DNA of 64,000 bases from Fimbriimonadia bacterium (GCA_026129765.1 JAHCHP010000010.1:1-64000), one strand, 5' to 3'. Positions 9,619-18,820 are shown, numbered from the stretch's first letter. Program-made: numbers and translations. Notes: generated by a model from the sequence alone, not told the origin.

Positions 9619-10614
9619 ATGCGCAAAGCCCCTCCCCTGCCCCTCATGATTCTGTTGATGGCTGCGCTGTTTGGCAGTCTGCTGTTGTCGCTGACGCTCG
9701 GCGCGGTTCCGCTGACCTTGAAAGAGCTGTGGTTCGCCTTGACCCATCGCGCTGCCGACTCGCCTTCGTCTGCGATTCTCTGGGAGTTGCGATTACCGCG
9801 CGCGCTGCTGGCGGTGGTGGTGGGGGGCGCGTTGGGCGCGACCGGAGCAGCGTTCCAAGGCTTGTTGCGCAACCCGCTGGCGGACCCCTACATTGTGGGC
9901 GTCTCCTCGGGCGCGGCAGTCGGCGCGGCATTGGCGACACTCTTGGGCATTGCTGGACAATGGTATGGCATTGGCGCGTCGGTCTTCGCGTTCATGAGCG
10001 GTCTGGGAACTCTGATGCTGGTCATGGCGTTGGCGCGACGAAATCAGCAAATTCAGGTGAGCGCGTTCTTGCTGGCGGGGGTGGCGATTGGCGCGAGCCT
10101 TTGGGCGGTCATCACGCTGCTGCTGCTGTGGTCGGGCGAGGATCTGTCGAGGGTGCTGTATTGGCTGATGGGCGGTCTGTTGAATGCCGATTGGCGTCGC
10201 TTGGAATGGTGCTTGCCGCCCGTGCTGATTGGTTTCTTGATGTTGATGTCACAGTCCCGCGCTTTGAACCTCTTCACGACCGGTGAAGAGACGGCGCGGC
10301 ATTTGGGCGTGCCGACCGAGCGTTTGAAAGGCTGGGTGCTGGTGGGCGGTTCGCTGATGACGGCGGCGACGGTGGCGGTGGCAGGCATTATTGGCTTTGT
10401 TGGCTGGATGGTTCCGCATCTCTTACGCTCGCTGTCGGGCGGCGACCATCGCTGGTTGATCCCGCTCTCTGCCATCGGCGGCGGCATTGCGCTTCTCTGG
10501 GCAGACAGCATCGCCCGCACCCTGGCGCGCCCCACCGAGCTGCCTGTCGGCGTCATTACCGCGCTGATAGGAACGCCTTTCTTTGTTTGGATGTTGAGAA
10601 AAACGAACGGGTGA
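9619..10614 (+). CDS. FecCD-family ABC transporter permease (orphan)
   Basis: A 331-residue multi-helix permease like BtuC/FecD, which carry iron-siderophore, haem or cobalamin across the inner membrane. Signatures: LRLPRALLAVVVGGALGATG, FQGLLRNPLADPYIVGVSSGAA, and the late segment VAGIIGFVGWMVPHLLRS, which forms the contact with the ATPase. No ATPase or binding-protein gene is adjacent: the upstream neighbour is the cyclotransferase-like lipoprotein and the downstream gene runs the other way. It may use partners encoded elsewhere. Confidence 0.9.
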   Translation: MRKAPPLPLMILLMAALFGSLLLSLTLGAVPLTLKELWFALTHRAADSPSSAILWELRLPRALLAVVVGGALGATGAAFQGLLRNPLADPYIVGVSSGAAVGAALATLLGIAGQWYGIGASVFAFMSGLGTLMLVMALARRNQQIQVSAFLLAGVAIGASLWAVITLLLLWSGEDLSRVLYWLMGGLLNADWRRLEWCLPPVLIGFLMLMSQSRALNLFTTGEETARHLGVPTERLKGWVLVGGSLMTAATVAVAGIIGFVGWMVPHLLRSLSGGDHRWLIPLSAIGGGIALLWADSIARTLARPTELPVGVITALIGTPFFVWMLRKTNG

Positions 10615-10700
10615 TAGTGGTCAGTGGCGCACCTATGGGTCAGCTCATGTCCGTCAACTTAACGTCGCTCCGCCCCCCAAACATGTCGGCTTTAAGCACA

Positions 10701-10768
10701 CTGTCATTCTGAGCGCAGCGAAGAATCTGCTTCTCAAACGATGGATTCCCGCGTTCGCGGGAATGACG
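10701..10768. repeat. Composite dispersed repeat (B then A)
   Basis: Element B (CTGTCATTCTGAGCGCAGCG and on to about 10738) is followed at 10743-10768 by element A, whose core ATTCCCGCG-TT-CGCGGGAAT is a perfect 9-bp palindrome. The same B-then-A order recurs at 18661-18727. Lies between convergent genes. Confidence 0.75.
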
Positions 10769-10843
10769 AATATGGCTGCTGGAAGACGATTCTTACTAAC
10801 TTTAGCCACTTGTAGGTCTTAAATTGACGGACTTGGGAGAGAC

Positions 10844-11305
10844 CTATACCTGCGCCATTTTTTGCATGCGCTTCCACCACCAGCAGAGTCGCATCGCGTC
10901 CCGCGCATGCCGGAACAACAAGGTATCCCGTTTCAAACGATCCTCCGGCGATAGATAAGCCGCGCCGTTCGCCACATCGGGCGCGGGTTCGTCCATACAT
11001 TCGCGAATTCGAGTCAAGTAGTCGTGATAGAGATACTTCGATTCTTGGGTGGCGGTGTTATCGAAAATGCCCAGCATGCCGTGCAAGATTTCTAAGGCGG
11101 TGAAGTAGGTTTCGTTGCGCACGGCGATGAACAGGTCGGGCGGATAGATGTGGCGTTCGGGGTGGATCGGTTCGGAAAGCGCCATCAGCAATTTGTAGAA
11201 CGCGAGAGCGGTAGTCTGGACGGGGAGGCTGTTTATGGGCAGTCCGAAATCGCGGGCGATTTCTTGGGCGATGTCGTCGTAGGATCGTTGTTGAATGGCT
11301 TCCAT
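10844..11305 (-). CDS. Hypothetical protein
   Basis: A 153-residue soluble protein that I do not recognise. It has no signal peptide or membrane helix. It begins MEAIQQRSYDDIAQEIARDF and ends in a Trp- and Lys-rich helix (MRLCWWWKRMQKMAQV). An upstream in-frame start would add 43 residues, but that piece reads through sequence resembling the local dispersed repeats (KVALQGEPKNK region), so the ATG at 11305 is preferred. Length and codon use look genuine. Confidence 0.6.
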   Translation of the reverse strand: MEAIQQRSYDDIAQEIARDFGLPINSLPVQTTALAFYKLLMALSEPIHPERHIYPPDLFIAVRNETYFTALEILHGMLGIFDNTATQESKYLYHDYLTRIRECMDEPAPDVANGAAYLSPEDRLKRDTLLFRHARDAMRLCWWWKRMQKMAQV

Positions 11306-11436
11306 GGCTTTTGTTCCATTAGGGAGAGGGCATACCGGGCTGGAGAAGTCAACCTTGTTTTTCGGTTCCCCTTGCAGGGCGACTTTGCCAAATCTCGGCG
11401 CGAGTTTATTCGCGTTTTGACAATACAGCAACAAAA

Positions 11437-11469
11437 TTGTAGGCGCTGGTTCTTCAACCAGCGCTACAA
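11437..11469. repeat. Long hairpin repeat
   Basis: TTGTAG-G-CGCTGGTT, short loop, AACCAGCG-CTACAA: near-perfect inverted repeat with one bulged base. Similar in design to the GGCAGG hairpin at 1386; not followed by a T-run. Confidence 0.65.
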
Positions 11470-11527
11470 GGCAGTCCGTGCCTGTCTCAATGCTTTCTTT
11501 TGGCAGTGACTTAAGTCGAGTATTTTA

Positions 11528-11560
11528 AAAGCAGATTCTTCGCTGCGCTCAGAATGACAG
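11528..11560 (-). repeat. Dispersed element B, inverted copy
   Basis: AAAGCAGATTCTTCGCTGCG followed by CTCAGAATGACA is the reverse complement of the element at 10701-10738. Confidence 0.75.
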
Positions 11561-11602
11561 AGGCGTTGTCACCCTGAGCGCATCCGATGCATCCGTTTTT
11601 TT

Positions 11603-11638
11603 CAGAAGCAGACCCTTCGCGACGCTCAGGGTGACAAT
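11603..11638 (-). repeat. Dispersed element B, diverged inverted copy
   Basis: CAGAAGCAGACCCTTCGCGA then CGCTCAGGGTGACAAT; same plan as 11528-11560 with substitutions that keep the pairing between CCCT and AGGG sides. Confidence 0.65.
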
Positions 11639-11788
11639 GTTTCACCCAAGCATTCCCTCCCAAAAAAAACACTGCAAAAATACTGTAGGATTCTCCCGTT
11701 GTGAATCGTATTACAATATAGGGCTGTGGGGATGATTGAACGCGAGGGTGGGTTCAGTCATGCGCAAGCGCGCAAGTGAGGTGAAATC

Positions 11789-12574
11789 GTGTCTCGATTC
11801 TTGTTGTTGGTGAGCTTGTTTGTTGTTCTATGGGGCGCGGCAATGGCGCAGTCGCCTTCTGTGGTGGCGAGCTATAAAAAGGTGAACGGGGTTCCTGTCC
11901 GTCTCATCTACGCGAACTTGAATGACCCTGAAGTGCGGGTCAGCATCGTTTCTCCTGAACGGATTGGCAGAGCCGAATCGGTTTGGAGTCTTCTCGCGCG
12001 TTCCCGTCCGACGGCTGCCGTCTGTGGAACCTACTTCAGCAAAACGACCCGTATCCCTGTGGGCGACATCGTGATCGAGGGTGAGCGTGTCCATTTTGGC
12101 GGCGTCGGCACTGCCATGTGCATCACTTGGGACAACCAAGTCAAATTCGTGCGTCCGCCCATGCACCGCTCCGTCGATTGGAGCGCGTATCAATGCGTTC
12201 TGGGCGCAGGTCCCCGGCTCCTGCAAAAAGGGAAAATATCTCTTTATCCTCCGGGCGAAGGTTTTCGCGATCCTCGTGTCTACTCGGCGGCTCCTCGGAC
12301 CGCAGTGGGCATTACCAAAAATAACAAATTGATTATGGCGGTAACCACGAAGCCGGTGCGTTTGCGAACGATGGCAGAGATCATGAAAAAACTGGGCGCG
12401 GTCGAATCGATTGCGATGGATGGGGGTTCTTCCACCTGTTTCTACTATCGCAAAGACCTCTCATTGCAGCCCCGGCGGCAGTTGACCAATCTGCTGGTGA
12501 TCTACGAATCGCAAGCGCTGTATGAGCGCGCCAAGCCCCGACTCACGCCCGCCAATAAAATGAGCGCGAAATAG
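11789..12574 (+). CDS. Phosphodiester glycosidase-family protein (NAGPA-like), exported
   Basis: 261 residues with a cleavable signal (GAAMAQS). The family includes the enzyme that uncovers mannose-6-phosphate (N-acetylglucosamine-1-phosphodiester glycosidase) and bacterial exopolysaccharide-associated proteins. Characteristic segments: NGVPVRLIYANL, AAVCGTYFS, APRTAVGITKNNKLI and IAMDGGSSTCFYY, the last holding the conserved D-G-G-S. GTG start with GAGGTG about 7 nt upstream. It precedes the glycan gene block and may act on exported polymer or cell-wall glycan; substrate not shown. Confidence 0.82.
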   Translation: MSRFLLLVSLFVVLWGAAMAQSPSVVASYKKVNGVPVRLIYANLNDPEVRVSIVSPERIGRAESVWSLLARSRPTAAVCGTYFSKTTRIPVGDIVIEGERVHFGGVGTAMCITWDNQVKFVRPPMHRSVDWSAYQCVLGAGPRLLQKGKISLYPPGEGFRDPRVYSAAPRTAVGITKNNKLIMAVTTKPVRLRTMAEIMKKLGAVESIAMDGGSSTCFYYRKDLSLQPRRQLTNLLVIYESQALYERAKPRLTPANKMSAK

Positions 12575-12645
12575 GCGGTTGCCTGTCAAGAATACGGGGA
12601 GTTTTGCCGATAATCCTCTTAGCAGAGCTATTGCAGGAGGAGATG

Positions 12646-13671
12646 ATGCGAACTATCCTTATCACGGGGGGAGCGGGCTTTATTGGCAGCAATTTCACGC
12701 GCCATATGTTGCAGCGTTACCCCCAAGACCATCTGATCGTTTTAGACGCGCTGACGTATGCGGGCAACCCAGAAAACCTCTACCCCGAATTAGAAAACAA
12801 CGGGCGGCTGACCTTTTGGTATGGCAATGTGCGCAATGCCGAAATTGTGCATGAGTTGGTGAGCCGAGCCAATATCATCGTCCACTTTGCCGCCGAGTCG
12901 CACGTGGCGCGCTCCATTTATGACAACGCGATTTTCTATGAGACCGATGTGTTGGGTACGCAGGTCATCGCGAACGCCGCGCTGAAATATCCCAATGTAG
13001 AGCGTTTCATTCACATCTCCACCTCCGAAGTGTATGGCACAGCAGTGGACGCGCCCATGTCCGAGGAACACCCACTCAATCCGATGAGTCCCTATGCCAG
13101 CGCGAAAGCGGGCGCGGACCGTCTGGTCTACTCCTATGTGCAGACCTACGGACTGCCTGCCATCATCGTTCGTCCGTTCAACAATTACGGACCTTACCAA
13201 CATTTAGAAAAGGCGGTTCCCCGATTCATCACCAGCGCGCTGCGCAACGAACCGCTCACCATCCATGGCGACGGCAGATGTTCGCGCGATTGGCTCTATG
13301 TGGAAGACCACTGTGAAGCGTTAGATAAATTGCTGCACGCGCCTATAGAAAGTGTGCGGGGTGAAGTGATCAACTTGGGGACAGGCGTAGACATCCCTGT
13401 GCTGCACGTGGCGAAAACGATTTTGGAAGTGATGGGAAAACCGCTCTCCCTGATTCAGTATATCGGCGACCGCCCCGGACAGGTAGAGCGTCATATCGCA
13501 TCCACTGAAAAGGCGCAGGCGCTGTTGGGATGGCGGGCTAACCACTCCTTTGCGGAAGGCATCGAGAAGACCGTGGCATGGTATCGCGCGAATCCGAAAT
13601 GGTGGGAAAAACTGACGTGGATGAAGAGCGTGCCGATCAAAACTAAGAGCGGTTCGGTGGAGATGCACTGA
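12646..13671 (+). CDS. NDP-sugar 4,6-dehydratase (RmlB-like SDR)
   Basis: Extended SDR enzyme, 341 residues. N-terminal TGGAGFIGSNF binds NAD; HFAAESHVARS is typical of dTDP-glucose 4,6-dehydratases; the catalytic pair is Y150-x3-K154 in SPYASAK; NNYGPYQHLEKAVPRFI is a dTDP/UDP-sugar dehydratase signature. AGGAGG lies 5 nt before the ATG at 12646; the ATG at 12643 leaves only 2 nt and is less likely. It probably makes a 4-keto-6-deoxy sugar for the aminotransferase encoded 1 nt downstream. It is somewhat shorter than enteric RmlB, so the exact nucleotide sugar is open. Confidence 0.85.
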   Translation: MRTILITGGAGFIGSNFTRHMLQRYPQDHLIVLDALTYAGNPENLYPELENNGRLTFWYGNVRNAEIVHELVSRANIIVHFAAESHVARSIYDNAIFYETDVLGTQVIANAALKYPNVERFIHISTSEVYGTAVDAPMSEEHPLNPMSPYASAKAGADRLVYSYVQTYGLPAIIVRPFNNYGPYQHLEKAVPRFITSALRNEPLTIHGDGRCSRDWLYVEDHCEALDKLLHAPIESVRGEVINLGTGVDIPVLHVAKTILEVMGKPLSLIQYIGDRPGQVERHIASTEKAQALLGWRANHSFAEGIEKTVAWYRANPKWWEKLTWMKSVPIKTKSGSVEMH

Positions 13672-13672
13672 G

Positions 13673-14824
13673 ATGGATCAGCCGTTCTTGATGTTTCACC
13701 GCCCTTCTGTGGACCATGAAGAGGAACAGTCGGTCTTAGAGACGCTGCGTTCGGGCTGGTTGACGACCGGTCCCAAGACCAAAGCCTTTGAGCGCGCCTT
13801 CGCGGATTATGTGGGCGCGCCTTATGCGGTGGGGGTGAACTCTTGCACCGCCGCGCTGCATATCGCGCTGATTGCCGCAGGCGTTCAACCGGGCGATGAG
13901 GTGATCACGTCGCCAATCACTTTCGCCTCCACCGCCAATGTGGTTGTGCATGCGGGCGCGAAGCCGGTCTTTGTGGATGTGGAGCCAGAAACGCTGAATA
14001 TGGATGTCTCGCAGTTGGAATCCGCCATCACTGAGCGAACCCGAGCGATTATCCCGGTTCATTTCGCGGGTCACCCGTGCGACATGGACCCGATTCTGGA
14101 CCTTGCGAACCGCCACTCGCTCACCGTGATAGAGGACGCCGCGCACGCGATAGAATCGGCATATAAAGGACGCAAAATTGGCAGCCTCAGCCCCATGACC
14201 GCTTTCAGTTTCTATGCCACCAAGAATATCACGACGGGCGAAGGCGGCATGATCACGTGTCAAGATGCCGGACTTGCCGAGCAGTTGGCGGTCCTCAGCC
14301 TGCACGGAATCAGCAAAGACGCATGGAAACGATACACGGCAGCGGGCTACCAGCATTGGGACATCATCGCGCCCGGATTCAAATACAACATGTTCGACCT
14401 GCAAGCCGCGATTGGCTTATGTCAGTTGGGGAAAGTGGAGCGCTTTTGGGAACGGCGCAAACAAATATCCCAGTTTTATGACCAAGCGTTCGGCGAAATG
14501 GAAGAGATTCGCATCCTGAGTTGTAAGCCGTATGCGCGCTCCGCCTATCATCTCTACACTTTGCAGATTCAACCTGAACGCGCTGGGCTGAATCGCGACG
14601 AGATGCTGGACGCCTTACAACAGCGCGGGATCGGCGTGGGCGTGCATTTTCGCGCGGTCCATCTCCACCCTTACTACCGAGAGACGTTTGGATTCCGGCG
14701 CGGGATGTTCCCCATCGCGGAACGGGCGTCCGATCAGATTTTGTCGATACCGCTCTACCCCGCGATGACCGATGAAGACGCGCAACGCGTGGTGACAGTG
14801 GTGAAAGCGATAGTAAAACACTAA
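13673..14824 (+). CDS. DegT/DnrJ/EryC1 sugar aminotransferase
   Basis: 383-residue PLP aminotransferase that places an amino group on a keto sugar. Conserved signs: LRSGWLTTGPKT, VNSCTAALHIAL, VITSPITFASTANVV, VIEDAAHAIES (PLP-ring aspartate) and FYATKNITTGEGG with Schiff-base K184. The C-terminal GVGVHFRAVHLHPYY segment resembles ArnB/PseC-type enzymes. It directly follows the dehydratase, so the natural reading is 4-keto sugar to 4-amino-4,6-dideoxy sugar; 4-amination is inferred from this context. Confidence 0.9.
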   Translation: MDQPFLMFHRPSVDHEEEQSVLETLRSGWLTTGPKTKAFERAFADYVGAPYAVGVNSCTAALHIALIAAGVQPGDEVITSPITFASTANVVVHAGAKPVFVDVEPETLNMDVSQLESAITERTRAIIPVHFAGHPCDMDPILDLANRHSLTVIEDAAHAIESAYKGRKIGSLSPMTAFSFYATKNITTGEGGMITCQDAGLAEQLAVLSLHGISKDAWKRYTAAGYQHWDIIAPGFKYNMFDLQAAIGLCQLGKVERFWERRKQISQFYDQAFGEMEEIRILSCKPYARSAYHLYTLQIQPERAGLNRDEMLDALQQRGIGVGVHFRAVHLHPYYRETFGFRRGMFPIAERASDQILSIPLYPAMTDEDAQRVVTVVKAIVKH

Positions 14825-14839
14825 AAGAGGATATGTTCA

Positions 14840-15643
14840 ATGGAAGAAAAATGGAGTTTAGAAGCAATTCAACAATTTTGGACCGATAATGCCAAAACCC
14901 ATGGCGAGTCGTTTGCGGCGTCGTGGAACGATCCGGGCGCGATAGAACTGGAAATCAACAATATCCTGCCCCGGCTGAAGGAGGGCGATAAGGTGATCGA
15001 TATCGGGTGCGCGAATGGCTATTCCACCCTCCGGTATGCGGAAGCCCTTTCGCTCCAGATCAAAGGCATCGATTACATCCCAGAGATGATAGAGACCGCA
15101 CGCCAACAGTTGGAACTAAGGGCAGGCTCGCTCAAAGCGCAGGCACAGTTTGAAGTGGGCAACATCATGGGGCTGAACGAACCGGATAACACCTACGACA
15201 AGGCGATTGTCACACGGGTCTTGATTAACCTATCGACGTGGGAAAACCAGCGCGTTGCTTTCCAAGAGTGTCTGCGCGTTCTGAAGCCGGGCGGAACTCT
15301 GCTGCTTTCGGAAGCGACCCTGCAGGGCTGGCAGAAAATGAACACCTTCCGGCAAGAGTGGGGTCTGGAACCGGTTCCGATGCCGCCGCACAACATCTAT
15401 TTGGATGAACGGCTCATCACAGAAACCACCAAACCGCTGAACGCGACGGTGGAGTCAATCATCAATTTTTCCAGCACCTACTTTGTCGGCACGCGAGTCA
15501 TAAAACCGTTGCTGGCGAAAGCGGTCGGACTGCCAGAATTGGAGAAACAAGCCAATCTGGAATGGAATCGCTTCTTCGCGATGCTGCCTGCCTTTGGCGA
15601 TTATGGCACACAAAAACTGTTCATCATCAAGAAAAACTCATGA
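14840..15643 (+). CDS. Class I SAM-dependent methyltransferase
   Basis: 267 residues. The SAM-binding motif I is VIDIGCANGYSTL, followed by the acidic residue in IKGIDYIPEM; the later core reads FQECLRVLKPGGTLLLSEATL. Target not shown, but its position between an aminosugar pathway and a large glycosyltransferase, with a 4-nt stop/start overlap to the latter, suggests methylation of a sugar, glycan end or carrier. The C-terminal third is not conserved in families that I can name. Confidence 0.85.
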   Translation: MEEKWSLEAIQQFWTDNAKTHGESFAASWNDPGAIELEINNILPRLKEGDKVIDIGCANGYSTLRYAEALSLQIKGIDYIPEMIETARQQLELRAGSLKAQAQFEVGNIMGLNEPDNTYDKAIVTRVLINLSTWENQRVAFQECLRVLKPGGTLLLSEATLQGWQKMNTFRQEWGLEPVPMPPHNIYLDERLITETTKPLNATVESIINFSSTYFVGTRVIKPLLAKAVGLPELEKQANLEWNRFFAMLPAFGDYGTQKLFIIKKNS

Positions 15644-18498
15644 AAACAAGACGAATTCTTTTGGGTCCTATCCGCTCTTCAGAGATGGGGGGACAATTTC
15701 TACGGCGCGCGTTAGCCAACCATTCCGTGATCACCTTCGCGGAGCAGGACGCCGACATCACTTATGATTACTCAATGGTCACCTTTGACCAAATCCTGCG
15801 GGCGCTGCCGGAAGGTTGGCAGCCTGACCTGGTATTGATCTGGAGCCCCGAATATCAAGGACTGCCGCATGGTTTCGAGCGGTGTCCCTTTCCCCTCGTG
15901 GGCGCGATTGGCGACTGGAACATGAGTTTCCGCTGCCTGAAAGAGCTGGCGGGCGCGTTTGACCATCTCTTCACCGACCAGCGAGGGGTGGAGCGTTTCC
16001 GGCAAGCGGGCATTCAGAATGTGGATCAAGCCTTACTCTTTGGATTCGATCCGCAAAGCCACCACCGCATGCCCGGAGAAAAGAAACTATATGATGTTAC
16101 CCTAATCGGCAATATGAACCCGGACGTTCATGGCGAACGCGCTCGCTGGGCTGCCAAACTCGCGCCCTTGACTGAGCGTTTTCGTGTCCAATTGTTCTCC
16201 GGCGTTTATGGCGAAGATTACACGCGCCTGTTGAACCAAAGCAAAATCACCTTCAATCGCAGTATTCGGGGTGAGATGAACATGCGCGCTTATGAAGCCC
16301 CCGCATGCGGTTCCCTGCTGTTCTATGAAGAGGAGAACGCCGAGGTTCATCAGGTGTTCACGGACGGTAAGCATTGTGTGCTTTATAACGAAGAGAACTT
16401 GATCGAGCGGCTGACCTACTTTTTGACGCATGACGCGGAACGGGAGAAAATCGTTGAGGCAGCTTATGAACGGGTCCAGAGTTTTCGATACGAGGATCAA
16501 TTAGAACGGCTCTTGCAGAAAATCGAGTCTTTAGGGTTGTTCGATTCGCCGGTTCAACTCCCGCGTCCCTTCTCTGCGCGCCCCGCTATGGAGCAAATTC
16601 AGTTGCGCGCATGGCAGGCGTTCCAAAGCATTACGCCCGACCATTTAGAGGCATCGCTCAACATGTTGGCGGAACAGTTGCCCACCGAAGCGATGGATCA
16701 TCAGAATCTGGCAGTCGCGAGTCTGAGCGCGGCGGCGCAAACGCCCAACACCGAAGCGCAAAACTTTTTGGTTCAGCAGGCAGCCAGCGGTTTTAATGCT
16801 GCTTTGAATAGCGAGGCGATTGCGCCCATCGCGGAAGCGAACTGCGGCGCATGGTTCGGGATTTGCCAACGCTTGGATGAAGCAGAACAAGCCATGTTGA
16901 GGTCGCTGCAAGCGCTGGAAAGCTGCGCGCCGGAAACGCTTTGGACGGCTTGGCAGTTTCCCTATCGTTTTGACCGGTTCCGAATGGAAATCGAGCAGGC
17001 AGCTTCACAGTATGCCAACGATCCCACTCGCTTTGTGGAAGCGGCGCGGGTGGCGTGGCGCTGGCAATTGCTGAAATCGTTGGGCGAGTTATACGCGAGT
17101 CAAGGCGATATAACACAAATGATACAAGCCTACCGGTATGCGGTCGATAATCTTCAGGACGGGGGGTGTTGGTATTCATTGGGCATTGCCTTAGAGAAGG
17201 TGGGACATCTGGAGGCTGCGCTGATGGCAGGCGAACAGGCGATAGAGAATCAGCCTTTTCTGATGGAAGCGCATGAGTTCTTGGCGCAGCTTTATCTCCG
17301 TTTGGATCAAGAAGCGCAAGCGATGGAACGCGCTCAGTCTGCGCTTAAGATCATCGCGCTCTATCCCGCGCTGGAGGGCTGGCGCGAGCGTTTTGAGAGT
17401 TTACTGCCCAACCGTCCTCAGAAACCTGCCGCTCACGGGGTCTTTTCCGGCACTGACGATTCCAACACACCGCATATTCTCACCTTCAACTGGCATGAGC
17501 CGTTTCTCTGTTCGGTGTTCAAAACTGGGCATCATTTTTCGGTGATTACGCCGGAAGTGTTGGGGGTTCAGCGCATCGACAACAATCTGGAGTGGGACTA
17601 TTCCAAGCGTCCGCTTCCTAACAATGCCCAGTTGTTGACCACGATTCATCAGGTGCAAGAGGGACTTCGGCAGCGCGCCTACCATGCTGCGCTCTGTTTC
17701 ACGCTGCATGATCTCAGTTCCTTGCGCGAGGTTGCCATCCCCAAGTTGTTCTGCCCGATCTCCTCACCTCGCAACGATCTGGGCGATCAATACGAGAACC
17801 GCTCTTTCCGGGAGGCATACCTGCGACATATCCAGGACCTGACCCGCGACGCGCTGATTGTGTATGTAAGCGATCAGATGGCGCATGAGGAGTTCGGGGG
17901 CTATGGACTGCCGGGCGTACAGATCAGTAAGGTCGCCTCTATTGACCCCGAGGATTACACCGGCTACGCCGGCGAACGCGCCGCGGTTCTGCGGGTTGGC
18001 AGCCTTATCAAAGAACGCTGGTTCTTGAATTACGACATCCAGCAGCAGGTACTGGACGGGTTCCCCCATAAAATTCTGGGCGTCAACCCTGACCTGCCGG
18101 GCGCGACTCCCGCGCAGAATTGGGATGACCTGCGGCAACATTACCGAGAATATCGTCTCTTCTTCAATTCGTATCATAAGCGGTTCCAGGAGACCTCCGC
18201 GCAAATGTCGTTACTGGAGGCGATGTTGACCGGCATGCCCATCGTGGCGACCGACCACCCATTGTCCGTCATTCAGGATGGGGTACAAGGTTTCGTGTCT
18301 GATGATATTCCCACTCTGCGCGCTCGCATCCAGCAGTTGTTCGATGATCCGAAATTAGCCAAACAGTTGGGGCAGCAAGCGCGTCAAAAAGCAATTGAGA
18401 TCGTGCAGTTCCCCACCTTCTTAGAAGGCTGGAGTCGCGTCATCCAACAGAGCATCGAGGAGTACCCTGCCCGCCTGCGCGACAGTTCGGTAGCGTAA
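15640..18498 (+). CDS. Large glycosyltransferase with two GT-B-like parts and helical repeats
   Basis: 952 residues beginning at the ATG that overlaps the methyltransferase stop. Residues about 1-330 resemble CgeB-like GT-B proteins: LIGNMNPDVHGERARW, SKITFNRSIRGEMNMRAYE and ACGSLLFYEEENAEV. Residues about 340-600 are helical and TPR-like (GGCWYSLGIALEKVGHLEAA). Residues about 620-945 form a second transferase-like region ending with SLLEAMLTGMPIVATDHPLS and a C-terminal cap helix. One protein may therefore add two sugars, or use one domain to bind. There is no signal peptide, so it acts in the cytoplasm on a carrier-linked or protein substrate. The two-domain reading is by pattern only. Confidence 0.78.
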   Translation: MKTRRILLGPIRSSEMGGQFLRRALANHSVITFAEQDADITYDYSMVTFDQILRALPEGWQPDLVLIWSPEYQGLPHGFERCPFPLVGAIGDWNMSFRCLKELAGAFDHLFTDQRGVERFRQAGIQNVDQALLFGFDPQSHHRMPGEKKLYDVTLIGNMNPDVHGERARWAAKLAPLTERFRVQLFSGVYGEDYTRLLNQSKITFNRSIRGEMNMRAYEAPACGSLLFYEEENAEVHQVFTDGKHCVLYNEENLIERLTYFLTHDAEREKIVEAAYERVQSFRYEDQLERLLQKIESLGLFDSPVQLPRPFSARPAMEQIQLRAWQAFQSITPDHLEASLNMLAEQLPTEAMDHQNLAVASLSAAAQTPNTEAQNFLVQQAASGFNAALNSEAIAPIAEANCGAWFGICQRLDEAEQAMLRSLQALESCAPETLWTAWQFPYRFDRFRMEIEQAASQYANDPTRFVEAARVAWRWQLLKSLGELYASQGDITQMIQAYRYAVDNLQDGGCWYSLGIALEKVGHLEAALMAGEQAIENQPFLMEAHEFLAQLYLRLDQEAQAMERAQSALKIIALYPALEGWRERFESLLPNRPQKPAAHGVFSGTDDSNTPHILTFNWHEPFLCSVFKTGHHFSVITPEVLGVQRIDNNLEWDYSKRPLPNNAQLLTTIHQVQEGLRQRAYHAALCFTLHDLSSLREVAIPKLFCPISSPRNDLGDQYENRSFREAYLRHIQDLTRDALIVYVSDQMAHEEFGGYGLPGVQISKVASIDPEDYTGYAGERAAVLRVGSLIKERWFLNYDIQQQVLDGFPHKILGVNPDLPGATPAQNWDDLRQHYREYRLFFNSYHKRFQETSAQMSLLEAMLTGMPIVATDHPLSVIQDGVQGFVSDDIPTLRARIQQLFDDPKLAKQLGQQARQKAIEIVQFPTFLEGWSRVIQQSIEEYPARLRDSSVA

Positions 18499-18511
18499 GG
18501 GAAGTGATTCT

Positions 18512-18552
18512 GGTTCCCCTTGCTTGCAGGGGGAACCTCACGGAGGGGGTTT
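18512..18552 (-). repeat. Dispersed element C
   Basis: GGTTCCCCTTGCTTGCAGGG continuing to GGAACC, then TCACGGAGGGGGTT. The two ends (GGTTCCCC and GGGGAACC) pair to form a hairpin. Reverse complement of copies at 23795 and 23846. Confidence 0.75.
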
Positions 18553-18660
18553 AGAAACCGAGAATGAATTCGCGCCGATGAATGGCAAAGTCTCCAGTGC
18601 GGAGGTAGGGGCTGCCCCCCGTGGCTGCCAAATTCAGTCGGATGCGCCCTTACAAGGATG

Positions 18661-18727
18661 TTACCCTGAGCGCAGCAAACAGACCTGATTTTCAAAAAAT
18701 GGATTCCCGCGTTCGCGAGAATGACGG
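18661..18727. repeat. Composite dispersed repeat (B then A)
   Basis: Diverged element B (TTACCCTGAGCGCAGC) followed by element A at 18701-18727, in which one palindrome base is changed (CGCGAGAAT for CGCGGGAAT). Confidence 0.7.
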
Positions 18728-18820
18728 GTTTGACTGTCTATGAGATATAGGAATGAGGGTCCCTGACAGATTGTGCATGCCCTCCGTTAACGAGAGGAAC
18801 CGGAGAATCGAGGCAATACC

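Larger units (their letters stand above)
11306..11788. other. Repeat-rich divergent intergenic region
   Basis: Holds no gene that I can support. From left to right: a degenerate copy of the GGTTCCCCTTGCAGG element near 11364, a long hairpin at 11437-11469, two inverted copies of element B (11528-11560, 11603-11638) with a further partial copy near 11577, and near the right end TACAAT at 11712-11717 that may be the -10 of the following gene. Confidence 0.6.
18499..18820. other. Repeat-filled convergent intergenic region
   Basis: No gene seen. It contains element C (18512-18552), a GGTAGGGGCTGCCCCCCG stretch near 18605, and the B-plus-A composite (18661-18727). Both flanking genes end toward it. 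Confidence 0.6.
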
